NCBI GenBank assembly: GCA_936943465.1 | Contig: CAKZJN010000029.1 | Span: forward strand, 1 to 8,907 | Reading direction: 5' to 3' | Source of the DNA: an uncultured Rhodoferax sp. | GTDB taxonomy: Bacteria; Pseudomonadota; Gammaproteobacteria; Burkholderiales; Burkholderiaceae_C | DNA length: 8,907 nt | Shown: positions 1 to 5,720 of the stretch, piece after piece | How positions within the stretch are numbered: the first letter of the stretch is position 1 | How the letters are laid out: each line of letters starts with the position of its first letter | Notes under the pieces: generated by a model | What the model saw: the letters and a program-made list of their open reading frames with translations, nothing else | The model's database searches: none | What the model was told of the DNA's origin: nothing | Program-made: the position numbers and the translations under genes

Positions 1-423
1 TACTTCACCATTACCGGCCGTATCGACGACGTGCTGAACGTTTCCGGTCACCGCATGGGCACCATGGAAATCGAATCGGCTCTGGTGAGCTGCACTGAGT
101 TGGTCGCTGAAGCTGCTGTGGTCGGTCGTCCTGATGACACCACCGGTGAAGCGGTGTGCGCCTTCGTGGTGCTCAAGCGTTCTTTGCCAGCTGGCGACGA
201 AGCCAAGGCCATCGCCAAGCAACTGCGTGACCACGTGGGCAAGGAAATCGGTCCGATTGCCAAGCCCAAGGACATCCGCTTCGGTGAAAACCTGCCCAAG
301 ACCCGTTCCGGCAAGATCATGCGCCGTCTGCTGCGTTCCATCGCCAAGGGCGAGGCCATCACGCAAGATACGTCCACGCTGGAAAACCCGGCGATTCTGG
401 ACCAGTTGGGTCAGACCTACTAA
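1..423 (+). CDS. acs: Acetyl-coenzyme A synthetase, C-terminal part (5' end outside window)
   Basis: This is the last 140 residues of an AMP-forming acetyl-CoA synthetase, which activates acetate to acetyl-CoA through acetyl-AMP in the cytoplasm. The frame is open from the first base and ends in TAA at 421-423. It opens with the A8 hinge region (YFTITGRIDDVLNVSGHR), whose GRxDDVxNVSGHR form is typical of acetyl/propionyl-CoA synthetases. It carries the C-terminal lid motif PKTRSGKIMRR; the lysine encoded at 313-315 is the catalytic lysine of the A10 motif, which is reversibly acetylated in characterised Acs enzymes. The ending, with a short tail after the lid and a terminal LGQTY, fits a normal Acs end and shows no truncation there. 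A propionyl-CoA synthetase (PrpE) is the main alternative; the substrate-pocket residues lie upstream of the window. The gene is followed by a strong terminator, so it ends its transcription unit. Confidence 0.93.
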   Translation, partial: YFTITGRIDDVLNVSGHRMGTMEIESALVSCTELVAEAAVVGRPDDTTGEAVCAFVVLKRSLPAGDEAKAIAKQLRDHVGKEIGPIAKPKDIRFGENLPKTRSGKIMRRLLRSIAKGEAITQDTSTLENPAILDQLGQTY

Positions 424-440
424 GCAGGTCTCATCCCATG

Positions 441-468
441 AAAAAGCCGCCCTCGGGCGGCTTTTTTT
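441..468 (+). terminator. Rho-independent terminator of acs, possibly bidirectional
   Basis: A GC-rich stem GCCGCC (446-451) and GGCGGC (456-461) closes a 4-base loop, CTCG. It is preceded by five A (441-445) and followed by seven T (462-468). It lies 17 nt after the acs stop. Because A and T tracts flank both sides, the hairpin also has a T tract when read on the minus strand, so it could terminate transcripts of the convergent cytochrome gene, whose stop is at 554. Confidence 0.92.
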
Positions 469-508
469 CGTCTGCGACGCAGTGAAAGAGCGGCGCCAGA
501 ACGGATAG

Positions 509-527
509 TGCAAGCGTAGCGCTCGCA
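509..527. repeat. Short imperfect inverted repeat between convergent genes
   Basis: TGCAAGCG (509-516) and CGCTCGCA (520-527) can pair as an 8-bp stem with one A-C mismatch around a 3-base TAG loop. It lies 27 nt beyond the stop of the minus-strand cytochrome gene. No T tract follows on either strand, so it is not a standard intrinsic terminator. It may stabilise a 3' end or be chance. The rest of the gap between 469 and 553 shows nothing recognisable. Confidence 0.3.
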
Positions 528-553
528 GGTTTTGGGGCGAACCTCGGCCGGAT

Positions 554-865
554 TTAAAGACTCAGTACCCAGGCCGCCAGCTTCTTGGCTTCTGCCTCAC
601 TGACCTGGGGATTCGCGGGCATTTTGACCACGCCCCAAGCGCCGCCCCCGCCCTCCATGATTTTGCTGGCCAGTCGAGCCGGTGCGGTTTTGTCACCCTT
701 GTATTTGGCTGCGATGTCTTTGAGTGAAGGCCCGACGATTTTCCGGTCGAGGTTGTGACAACTCATGCAGTTACGCGAGGAGGCCAGGGCCAAGTCGGCG
801 AATGCGGGTGCCACCACCAGCGTGCTGGCCAGTGCAAGAATGATGCGGGCGACGTTGCGTTTCAT
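554..865 (-). CDS. Small periplasmic class I cytochrome c (c-551/c-552 type)
   Basis: A 103-residue protein with a Sec signal peptide: a basic start (MKRN), a hydrophobic core to about residue 18 and a probable cleavage site after AFA at residue 23. The mature protein is about 80 residues, the usual size of bacterial c-551/c8 cytochromes. The haem c attachment motif is CMSCH (residues 33-37), with His37 as proximal ligand. Met82 in the KMPANP loop is the expected sixth ligand, and the VGPSLKDIAAKY segment (44-55) and C-terminal AWVLSL helix are typical of the family. It should carry single electrons in the periplasm, for example to a terminal oxidase, peroxidase or denitrification enzyme; the partner cannot be told from here. 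It converges on acs and diverges from the Trp-rich gene, so it is probably monocistronic. The ATG at 863-865 puts the signal peptide in place; no strong Shine-Dalgarno precedes it. Confidence 0.9.
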   Translation of the reverse strand: MKRNVARIILALASTLVVAPAFADLALASSRNCMSCHNLDRKIVGPSLKDIAAKYKGDKTAPARLASKIMEGGGGAWGVVKMPANPQVSEAEAKKLAAWVLSL

Positions 866-904
866 GTTTTCACTACCAGGATTGGATTACAGTCTGCGAA
901 GCTG

Positions 905-910
905 ATTGTA
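905..910 (-). promoter_or_regulatory. Candidate -10 element for the cytochrome c gene
   Basis: Read on the minus strand, 910-905 is TACAAT, a good sigma-70 -10 hexamer. It would start transcription roughly 30 nt upstream of the cytochrome ATG. No convincing -35 hexamer sits at the correct distance, so the call rests on the hexamer and its location in the 94-bp divergent gap (866-959). Confidence 0.3.
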
Positions 911-950
911 GAGATGGCGAAAGCACTTGCGTGACGCCGATTATCGAATT

Positions 951-955
951 GGAGG
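951..955 (+). promoter_or_regulatory. Shine-Dalgarno that fixes the start of the Trp-rich gene
   Basis: A perfect GGAGG lies 4 bases before the ATG at 960-962. It favours this ATG over an in-frame TTG at 927, which would add 11 non-hydrophobic residues before the first membrane segment. Confidence 0.75.
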
Positions 956-959
956 GGCC

Positions 960-1208
960 ATGTATTTAGTAGTTTTGGGGCTGGCGCTGATCATCATGAA
1001 ATACATGCAATTTGGGCCTGTGGCTGCGTTGTCCTGGTTGTGGGTACTGTCGCCCTTCGCGCTGGCAATCGCCTGGTGGGCTTGGGCAGATTCAAGCGGC
1101 TTTACCAAGCGCCGCGCCATGGAAAAGGAACTGCAGCGCAAGCAGGACCGCATTGATGCGAATCGGGCCAATCTGGGTACCTTGAGCAATTCGCGCAAGC
1201 GCAAATAG
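960..1208 (+). CDS. Small Trp-rich membrane protein (82 aa, function unknown)
   Basis: This protein resembles the small Trp-rich proteins known from Burkholderiales genomes; no function is established that I know of. Residues 2-17 and about 22-43 are hydrophobic and probably form two membrane segments or a hairpin. Tryptophans cluster at WLW and WWAW (residues 27-42). The second half (about 49-82) is charged and mostly helical, with TKRRAMEKELQRKQDR and a very basic end (SRKRK), and should lie in the cytoplasm at the inner membrane. The ATG at 960 is preceded by a good GGAGG, and the stop is TAG at 1206-1208. It is divergent from the cytochrome c gene and lies 98 nt upstream of lgt on the same strand. 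Co-transcription with lgt is possible, but lgt may have its own promoter. Confidence 0.8.
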   Translation: MYLVVLGLALIIMKYMQFGPVAALSWLWVLSPFALAIAWWAWADSSGFTKRRAMEKELQRKQDRIDANRANLGTLSNSRKRK

Positions 1209-1293
1209 ACCGCGGGCCTCACCCGTCCCAAACTTTGCAAGCGGCTTTACCCGCACCGCCGGCGCGTGTGGCGCGGCACCTTCTCCACTTGGG

Positions 1294-1299
1294 CACAAT
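1294..1299 (+). promoter_or_regulatory. Candidate -10 element for lgt giving a near-leaderless mRNA
   Basis: CACAAT lies 7 nt upstream of the lgt ATG at 1307. Transcription from such a hexamer would begin about at the ATG itself. There is no Shine-Dalgarno between 1285 and 1306, which agrees with a leaderless or very short leader. No clear -35 hexamer is seen. Confidence 0.3.
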
Positions 1300-1306
1300 C
1301 CACAGC

Positions 1307-2125
1307 ATGCTGATTCATCCCCAAATTGATCCCGTTGCGCTCCAACTCGGCCCGCTGGCTGTGCATTGGTATGGCCTGACCTATCTGGTCGCGTTTGGCT
1401 TGTTTATGTTTTTGGCCACGCGCCGCCTTCAACATGCGCCTTATGCTGGCCTCAAAGGCGCCGCCGCCTGGTCGTCCAAGGACGTGGAGGACATTCTTTT
1501 CTTGGGCGTGATGGGCGTGGTCTTGGGTGGGCGCATCGGCTATTGCCTTTTCTACAAACCGGCGTATTACGCCGCGCACCCGCTGGAAGTGTTTGCGGTT
1601 TGGCAGGGCGGCATGAGTTTTCATGGCGGCATGCTCGGCGTGATTGCTTCGATGGTTTGGTTTGCGCATTCGCGGAGTCGGTCGTTTTGGCAGGTGGCTG
1701 ATTTGGTGGCGCCTTGTGTTCCCACCGGGCTGGCGTCAGGACGGGTTGGCAATTTCATTAACGGTGAACTGTGGGGCCGCGTGGCGGACCCGTCATTGCC
1801 CTGGGGCATGGTGTTTCGGGGCGCGGGTGACCTGCCGCGTCACCCGTCGCAGGTGTACCAGTTCCTGATGGAGGGCATTTTGTTGTTCGTTCTGTTGTGG
1901 TGGTATGCGCGAACCGCGCCGCAGCAGGGGCGGGTGTCGGCCGTGTTTTTGCTGGGTTATGGGGTGTTCCGTTTCATTGCCGAATTTTTTCGGGAGCCGG
2001 ACGCGCATCTGGGCTTGCTGTCGCTGGGCATGAGCATGGGGCAGTGGCTGTGCGTGCCCATGATTGCGGGGGGGGCAGCCTTGTGGCTGTACTTTGGCAA
2101 AGCCTCCAACCAGCGCAGGGGCTAG
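1307..2125 (+). CDS. lgt: Phosphatidylglycerol--prolipoprotein diacylglyceryl transferase
   Basis: Lgt is the inner-membrane enzyme that moves diacylglycerol from phosphatidylglycerol to the lipobox cysteine of prolipoproteins, the first step of lipoprotein maturation. The 272-residue product is close to the family's usual length (E. coli 291). Visible signatures are HWYGLTYL (20-27), GGRIGY (74-79), the HGG motif at His106 (E. coli His103 equivalent) and the Lgt signature GRVGNFINGELWGR (145-158), whose first arginine, Arg146, matches the essential E. coli Arg143. The late motif is YGVFRFIAEFFREPD (218-232). About seven hydrophobic segments fit the known topology. The frame is open back to a TTG at 1235, but ATG 1307 gives the family-like start MLIHPQIDPVA. 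TAG at 2123-2125 is followed 3 nt later by the crotonase gene. All key residues are present, and the gene is presumably essential as in other proteobacteria. Confidence 0.97.
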   Translation: MLIHPQIDPVALQLGPLAVHWYGLTYLVAFGLFMFLATRRLQHAPYAGLKGAAAWSSKDVEDILFLGVMGVVLGGRIGYCLFYKPAYYAAHPLEVFAVWQGGMSFHGGMLGVIASMVWFAHSRSRSFWQVADLVAPCVPTGLASGRVGNFINGELWGRVADPSLPWGMVFRGAGDLPRHPSQVYQFLMEGILLFVLLWWYARTAPQQGRVSAVFLLGYGVFRFIAEFFREPDAHLGLLSLGMSMGQWLCVPMIAGGAALWLYFGKASNQRRG

Positions 2126-2128
2126 GCA

Positions 2129-2884
2129 ATGGAAACCGGCATTCTGGTGCAGCGGGACGATCACGTCACCACGGTTACCCTGAACCGCGCAGACAAACTC
2201 AACGCGATGACGCGCGCCATGTGGCGGGAACTGCGTTCGGTTTTTCTCGCCATTCAGGCGGATGCGTCGGTGCGATGTGTGGTGGTGCGCGGAGCGGGCG
2301 AGCATTTCTGTGCTGGCGGCGATATCGGCGAGTACCCGAGCTTCCGATTCGATGAGGCCGCGTTGCGCCGGTTTCATGAAGAGGAGGTGTGGGGCGCACT
2401 CTCAGCCATGCTGGAGTGTGATGTGCCGTTGCTGGCCAGCATTCGCGGAGTTTGCATGGGCGCTGGTGTGGAAATTGCCAGCACCTGTGACCTGCGCCTG
2501 AGTACCGACGCGGCCAAGTTCGGCGCGCCGATTGCACGGCTGGGCTTTCCAATGGCGCCCCGCGAGGCGGAACTGGTTGGGCGCGCGGTCGGCGACATGA
2601 CCGCCCGCGCCATGCTGCTTGCGGCTGAAGTATTTACGCCTGGCCATATGGCCGCCCAAGGCTTTTTGACGCATGTCGTCACGGCCGCTGCGTTGGATGG
2701 TGCCACCGACACACTGGCCCGCCGTATTGCCGGCATGGCCCCGCAGGCGGCACGTCTCAATAAGCAGACACTCAGAGCCTTGCGCTCGGGTCAGTCTATC
2801 GCCATGCCCTTTGCCTATGCCGATAGCCCGGAGCACCACGAGGGCATTGACGCCTTTATTGCCAAACGTCCACCGCATTTCTGA
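2129..2884 (+). CDS. Enoyl-CoA hydratase/isomerase (crotonase) family protein with one catalytic Glu missing
   Basis: A 251-residue crotonase-superfamily protein that should bind an acyl-CoA thioester in the cytoplasm. The first oxyanion-hole segment is HFCAGGDIGEY (59-69) and the second is GVCMGAGVE (107-115). Glu115 corresponds to Glu144 of rat enoyl-CoA hydratase. The second catalytic glutamate (rat Glu164, in a QPEI-like motif) is replaced by Ile135 in the segment FGAPIARLG (131-139). A normal syn-hydratase is therefore unlikely; an isomerase, hydrolase, decarboxylase or another crotonase reaction is possible. The C-terminal HHEGIDAFIAKRPPHF is the common family ending. AGGGG at 2117-2121 is a well-spaced Shine-Dalgarno overlapping the end of lgt. 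The stop is 7 nt before the malonyl-CoA synthetase start, so the two probably act on related CoA esters. The specific reaction is not known. Confidence 0.85.
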   Translation: METGILVQRDDHVTTVTLNRADKLNAMTRAMWRELRSVFLAIQADASVRCVVVRGAGEHFCAGGDIGEYPSFRFDEAALRRFHEEEVWGALSAMLECDVPLLASIRGVCMGAGVEIASTCDLRLSTDAAKFGAPIARLGFPMAPREAELVGRAVGDMTARAMLLAAEVFTPGHMAAQGFLTHVVTAAALDGATDTLARRIAGMAPQAARLNKQTLRALRSGQSIAMPFAYADSPEHHEGIDAFIAKRPPHF

Positions 2885-2891
2885 ATCCAAC

Positions 2892-4448
2892 ATGAGCCGC
2901 TCCAGCCCCCGCACCGCATCCAACGCCAATTTGTTTGCCGCCCTGTTAGAGAGCTTCCCGGCAGACCGGTCGTCGACAGCCATCGAGACTGACAGTGGAC
3001 TTTGCTACGCCTGGCAAGACTTGGACGACGCCACCGCGATGGTGGCCAATTTGCTGGAGTCACTGGACCTGCCGCCCGGCTCCCGCGTTGCCTCGCAGGT
3101 TGAAAAGTCGGTAGAGGCCATGATTCTGTACTTGGCAACGTTGCGCGCCGGCTTGGTCTATCTGCCACTGAATACGGCCTACCAACAAGCCGAAATGGCC
3201 TATTTCATCGGCGATGCAAAACCAGCCGTCGTTGTGTGCACGGGGGCCAACTTCGGCTGGATTAGCAAGTTGGCCTTTGTGTCGGGCACTCGATATGTTT
3301 TCAGTCTGAATGACGACCGCACCGGCACCTTGCTGGACCGTGCTGCCCAGTGCCGTCGCCAACACGCCGTGGCGCAGTGCGCGGCCAATGACCTGGCCGC
3401 CATTATTTACACCAGCGGCACCACTGGGCGCAGCAAGGGTGCCATGCTCAGTCACGGCAATCTGCTGAGCAATGCGCAGGTTCTGCAAAAGGCCTGGGGC
3501 TGGCGCACGCCGGAGCAGGGCGGGGATGTCTTGGTGCATGCGTTGCCGATCTTCCATGTGCACGGACTGTTTGTGGCCATTCACGGTGCACTGCTGAATG
3601 GCAGCAAGATGATTTGGCTGAACAAGTTTGCTCCCAAAACCACGCTGCGCCTGTTGGAAGGGGCCACGGTGTTCATGGGTGTGCCCACGCTGTATGTGCG
3701 GCTGTTGGGCGAGGCGGGGCTGAGCCGAGATGCGGTACGCAGCATGCGGCTGTTTATCTCGGGGTCGGCCCCTCTGCTGATCGAGACCTTTACCGATTGG
3801 CAAGAGCGCACGGGTCACACGATTCTGGAGCGCTACGGCATGAGTGAAACCATCATGCTCACCTCCAACCCCTATTGGGCAGCCGATGGCGAACGGATTG
3901 GTGGCACGGTGGGGCCGGCGTTGCCGGGTGTGCAACTGCGGGTGGTTGCCGATGACGGAAAGGCGGTACCGGTAGGCGAAATCGGCGGCATTCAGGTCAA
4001 GGGCCCCGGGGTGTTTCAGGGGTACTGGAACATGCCCGAAAAGACGGCCGAGGAGTTCACGCCGGACGGCTTTTTCAAAACCGGCGATGTCGGGCGCCTG
4101 GACGCGAGGGGTTACGTCACGATCGTCGGGCGCAGCAAGGACCTGATCATTAGCGGCGGCTACAACGTCTATCCGGCCGAAATTGAAGGTTACATCAATG
4201 AAATGCCCGGCGTGGCCGAGAGCGCCGTGGTCGGTGTTCCGGATGCCGACTTTGGCGAGGTGGGCGTGGCGGTGGTCATCGCCAAACCGGGCGTGTCGCT
4301 GGCACCGGATGCCATTGTGGCGGCCCTCAAAGCCCGCATTGCCAACTTCAAGGTACCCAAGCGCTGCGAGGTGGTGGCCGAGTTGCCCCGCAATGCCATG
4401 GGAAAAGTGCAAAAGAACTTGCTGCGGGCCCAATACGCCGCCGGGTAA
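2892..4448 (+). CDS. matB: Malonyl-CoA synthetase (MatB-like acyl-CoA ligase)
   Basis: A 518-residue adenylate-forming enzyme (ANL superfamily) that most resembles malonyl-CoA synthetase, which makes malonyl-CoA from malonate, CoA and ATP in the cytoplasm. The likeness to Rhodopseudomonas MatB as I remember it runs along the whole length: NANLFA near the start, EKSVEAMILYLATLRAG, YLPLNTAY, HALPIFHVHGLFVA and MRLFISGSAPLL. Core motifs are intact: the ATP loop TSGTTGRSKG (174-183), ERYGMSET (313-320), GD with Asp399, the hinge GRSKDLIISGGYNVYP, and the catalytic lysine Lys505 in NAMGKVQK. The length is near the family norm; the first 10 or so residues are an unconserved extension. The frame is open upstream to 2673, but that would overlap the crotonase gene, so ATG 2892 is chosen. 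No Shine-Dalgarno is seen before it, so translation may be coupled to the gene 7 nt upstream. Methylmalonate is an alternative substrate. Malonyl-CoA decarboxylase and malonate transporter genes are not in the window. Confidence 0.9.
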   Translation: MSRSSPRTASNANLFAALLESFPADRSSTAIETDSGLCYAWQDLDDATAMVANLLESLDLPPGSRVASQVEKSVEAMILYLATLRAGLVYLPLNTAYQQAEMAYFIGDAKPAVVVCTGANFGWISKLAFVSGTRYVFSLNDDRTGTLLDRAAQCRRQHAVAQCAANDLAAIIYTSGTTGRSKGAMLSHGNLLSNAQVLQKAWGWRTPEQGGDVLVHALPIFHVHGLFVAIHGALLNGSKMIWLNKFAPKTTLRLLEGATVFMGVPTLYVRLLGEAGLSRDAVRSMRLFISGSAPLLIETFTDWQERTGHTILERYGMSETIMLTSNPYWAADGERIGGTVGPALPGVQLRVVADDGKAVPVGEIGGIQVKGPGVFQGYWNMPEKTAEEFTPDGFFKTGDVGRLDARGYVTIVGRSKDLIISGGYNVYPAEIEGYINEMPGVAESAVVGVPDADFGEVGVAVVIAKPGVSLAPDAIVAALKARIANFKVPKRCEVVAELPRNAMGKVQKNLLRAQYAAG

Positions 4449-4459
4449 CAGCGGCCAAC

Positions 4460-4520
4460 TTGACATGGGGCAATATTCGCGGTTTGCGTAGGCTGCGGCC
4501 GGGGTTTTCAGGCGTATTAT
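4460..4520 (+). promoter_or_regulatory. Possible promoter elements before the FIST gene
   Basis: The 113-bp gap 4449-4561 contains a perfect TTGACA at 4460-4465, but nothing like TATAAT lies 16-18 bases after it. A TATTAT stands at 4515-4520, 41 nt before the start codon, but with no -35 at the right distance. The two elements are too far apart (49 bases) to belong together. I see no terminator hairpin with a T tract after matB. A promoter here is likely from the layout, but its exact position is uncertain. Confidence 0.25.
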
Positions 4521-4548
4521 TTCGGCAGCTTATCAAGCACTTCAATTA

Positions 4549-4553
4549 AGGGG
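4549..4553 (+). promoter_or_regulatory. Shine-Dalgarno of the FIST gene
   Basis: AGGGG within AAGGGGA lies 8 bases before ATG 4562. It is much better than the site before the downstream kinase, so the sensor may be made in excess over the kinase. Confidence 0.65.
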
Positions 4554-4561
4554 ACCGGGTT

Positions 4562-5701
4562 ATGCGCGTATCTCAGGTGGTACTCACACAGTCTGTGCCG
4601 CAGGCATCCCAATGGGCCCCTTTGGCCGCGATCCAACCCCAATTGATTCTGGCTTTTGGTTCGGTCGACGCTTTGCATGCGGGCGCAGCCGCCATTCAGC
4701 ATATCGCCCCGGGCGCACACATTGCCGGCTGTTCGACTGCTGGTGAAATTTCAGGAGATGGGGTGGCCGATGGCAGCCTGGTGGTGACGGCCGTTGCCTT
4801 TGACCAATGCCGGGTCGGTCAAGTGAGTACGGAACTGCAGGGCATGGACGATTCCCACGCAGCGGGCCGCCGACTGGCGCAGGGGCTGGAGCGCGAGGGC
4901 CTGCGTGCCATCCTGATTTTTGGGCAAGGCGTGCAGATCAACGGCAGCGCGGTGTTGTCCGGCATGGCCGAAGTGGTTGGTAAAGAGATTCCCATTACCG
5001 GTGGCCTGGCCGGCGATGGCGGGGCCTTTGCGCAGACCTGGGTGCTCGATAACCAGGGCCTGAGCAGCAATCGATTGGTCTGTGTCGGTTTGTATGGCGC
5101 TGGCTTGCAGTTTTCGCATGGTTCATTTGGCGGCTGGTCTCCTTTTGGCCCTGCCCGGCGGGTCACGCGCTGCGCCAGCAACGTGCTGTACGAGTTGGAT
5201 GGAGAACCGGCACTGACGGTGTACAAGCGCTATTTGGGCGAGCACGCCAGGAATCTACCTGCTTCGGGATTGCTGTTTCCGTTTGCCATGCTGGGGCAGG
5301 ACCACGGTGAACTGGGTCTGATCCGCACCATTCTGGGGGTCAACGAGGCCGATGGCAGCCTCACGCTGGCCGGCGAAATTGATCCGGACGGTTATCTCAA
5401 ACTGATGCACGCCAGCACCGACGCGCTGGTCGATGGGGCTGAGGCGGCGGCGCAAGCGGCTTTGGGCGCTCCGTCTTCGGCGGGCGATAGCCTGGCGGTG
5501 TTGGTGAGTTGTGTTGGCCGCAAGCTGGTGATGGGAGGCCGGGTGGACGAAGAAGTCGAGGCCGTCGCCGATGTGTTTGGGCGCCAAACCACACTGACCG
5601 GCTTTTACTCTTACGGCGAAATCAGCCCGTTTGGTCAACTGGCGGAATGCAAATTGCATAACCAGACAATGACCATTACCTGCCTGTCAGAGATGGCGTA
5701 A
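4562..5701 (+). CDS. FIST-domain sensor protein (possible NosP-like nitric-oxide sensor)
   Basis: A 379-residue soluble protein made of FIST N and FIST C sensory domains, with no signal peptide or membrane segment. The N-terminal domain (about 25-215) has the GCSTAGEIS motif (56-64) and GGLAGDG (147-153). The junction carries SHGSFGGWSPFGPARRVTR (185-203) and NVLYELDGEPAL (207-218). The C-terminal domain (about 220-360) ends in the hallmark GFYSYGEISPFG (347-358) and LHNQTMT (365-370). FIST proteins are ligand-binding input modules for signal transduction; the known NosP subgroup binds haem and nitric oxide and controls a co-encoded hybrid kinase. The next gene, 19 nt downstream, is exactly such a kinase, which suggests this protein is its sensor. 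Haem binding is not shown by sequence: several histidines are available (His53, His186, His228, His248, His365) and I cannot say which, if any, is a ligand. Other FIST ligands, such as small metabolites, remain possible. Confidence 0.9.
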   Translation: MRVSQVVLTQSVPQASQWAPLAAIQPQLILAFGSVDALHAGAAAIQHIAPGAHIAGCSTAGEISGDGVADGSLVVTAVAFDQCRVGQVSTELQGMDDSHAAGRRLAQGLEREGLRAILIFGQGVQINGSAVLSGMAEVVGKEIPITGGLAGDGGAFAQTWVLDNQGLSSNRLVCVGLYGAGLQFSHGSFGGWSPFGPARRVTRCASNVLYELDGEPALTVYKRYLGEHARNLPASGLLFPFAMLGQDHGELGLIRTILGVNEADGSLTLAGEIDPDGYLKLMHASTDALVDGAEAAAQAALGAPSSAGDSLAVLVSCVGRKLVMGGRVDEEVEAVADVFGRQTTLTGFYSYGEISPFGQLAECKLHNQTMTITCLSEMA

Positions 5702-5720
5702 AGCCACGGAACTTGTCCTT

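Noticed and set aside
1235..1306. Longer start of lgt at TTG 1235
   Set aside because: It adds a 24-residue Ala/Pro/His-rich segment unlike Lgt N-termini, whereas ATG 1307 gives the conserved start.
2129..2884. Crotonase gene as a methylmalonyl-CoA/malonyl-CoA decarboxylase of the E. coli YgfG (ScpB) type
   Set aside because: The idea fits the matB neighbour. However, the YgfG active-site His66 aligns with a glycine in CAGGD, and the YgfG Tyr140 position aligns with Met142 here. The known decarboxylase residues are therefore absent, and I leave the reaction open.
2673..2891. Longer start of the malonyl-CoA synthetase inside the crotonase gene
   Set aside because: It would overlap more than 200 bases of a well-supported gene and add an Arg/Pro/Ser-rich extension not seen in the family. 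ATG 2892 lies just before the conserved NANLFA segment.
3060..4466. A 468-residue open frame on the minus strand across matB
   Set aside because: It is antisense to an intact malonyl-CoA synthetase gene with all motifs present. The translated product has no recognisable motif and shadow-like composition.
4466..4489. Sigma-54 promoter before the FIST gene (TGGGGC...TTTGC)
   Set aside because: The GG and GC elements are about 15 bases apart instead of the required 10.
4451..4508. GC-rich repeats (GCGGCC twice) followed by GGGGTTTT as a terminator after matB
   Set aside because: The two copies do not form a stable stem directly before the short T run. The pairing available is only about 3 bases near the Ts.
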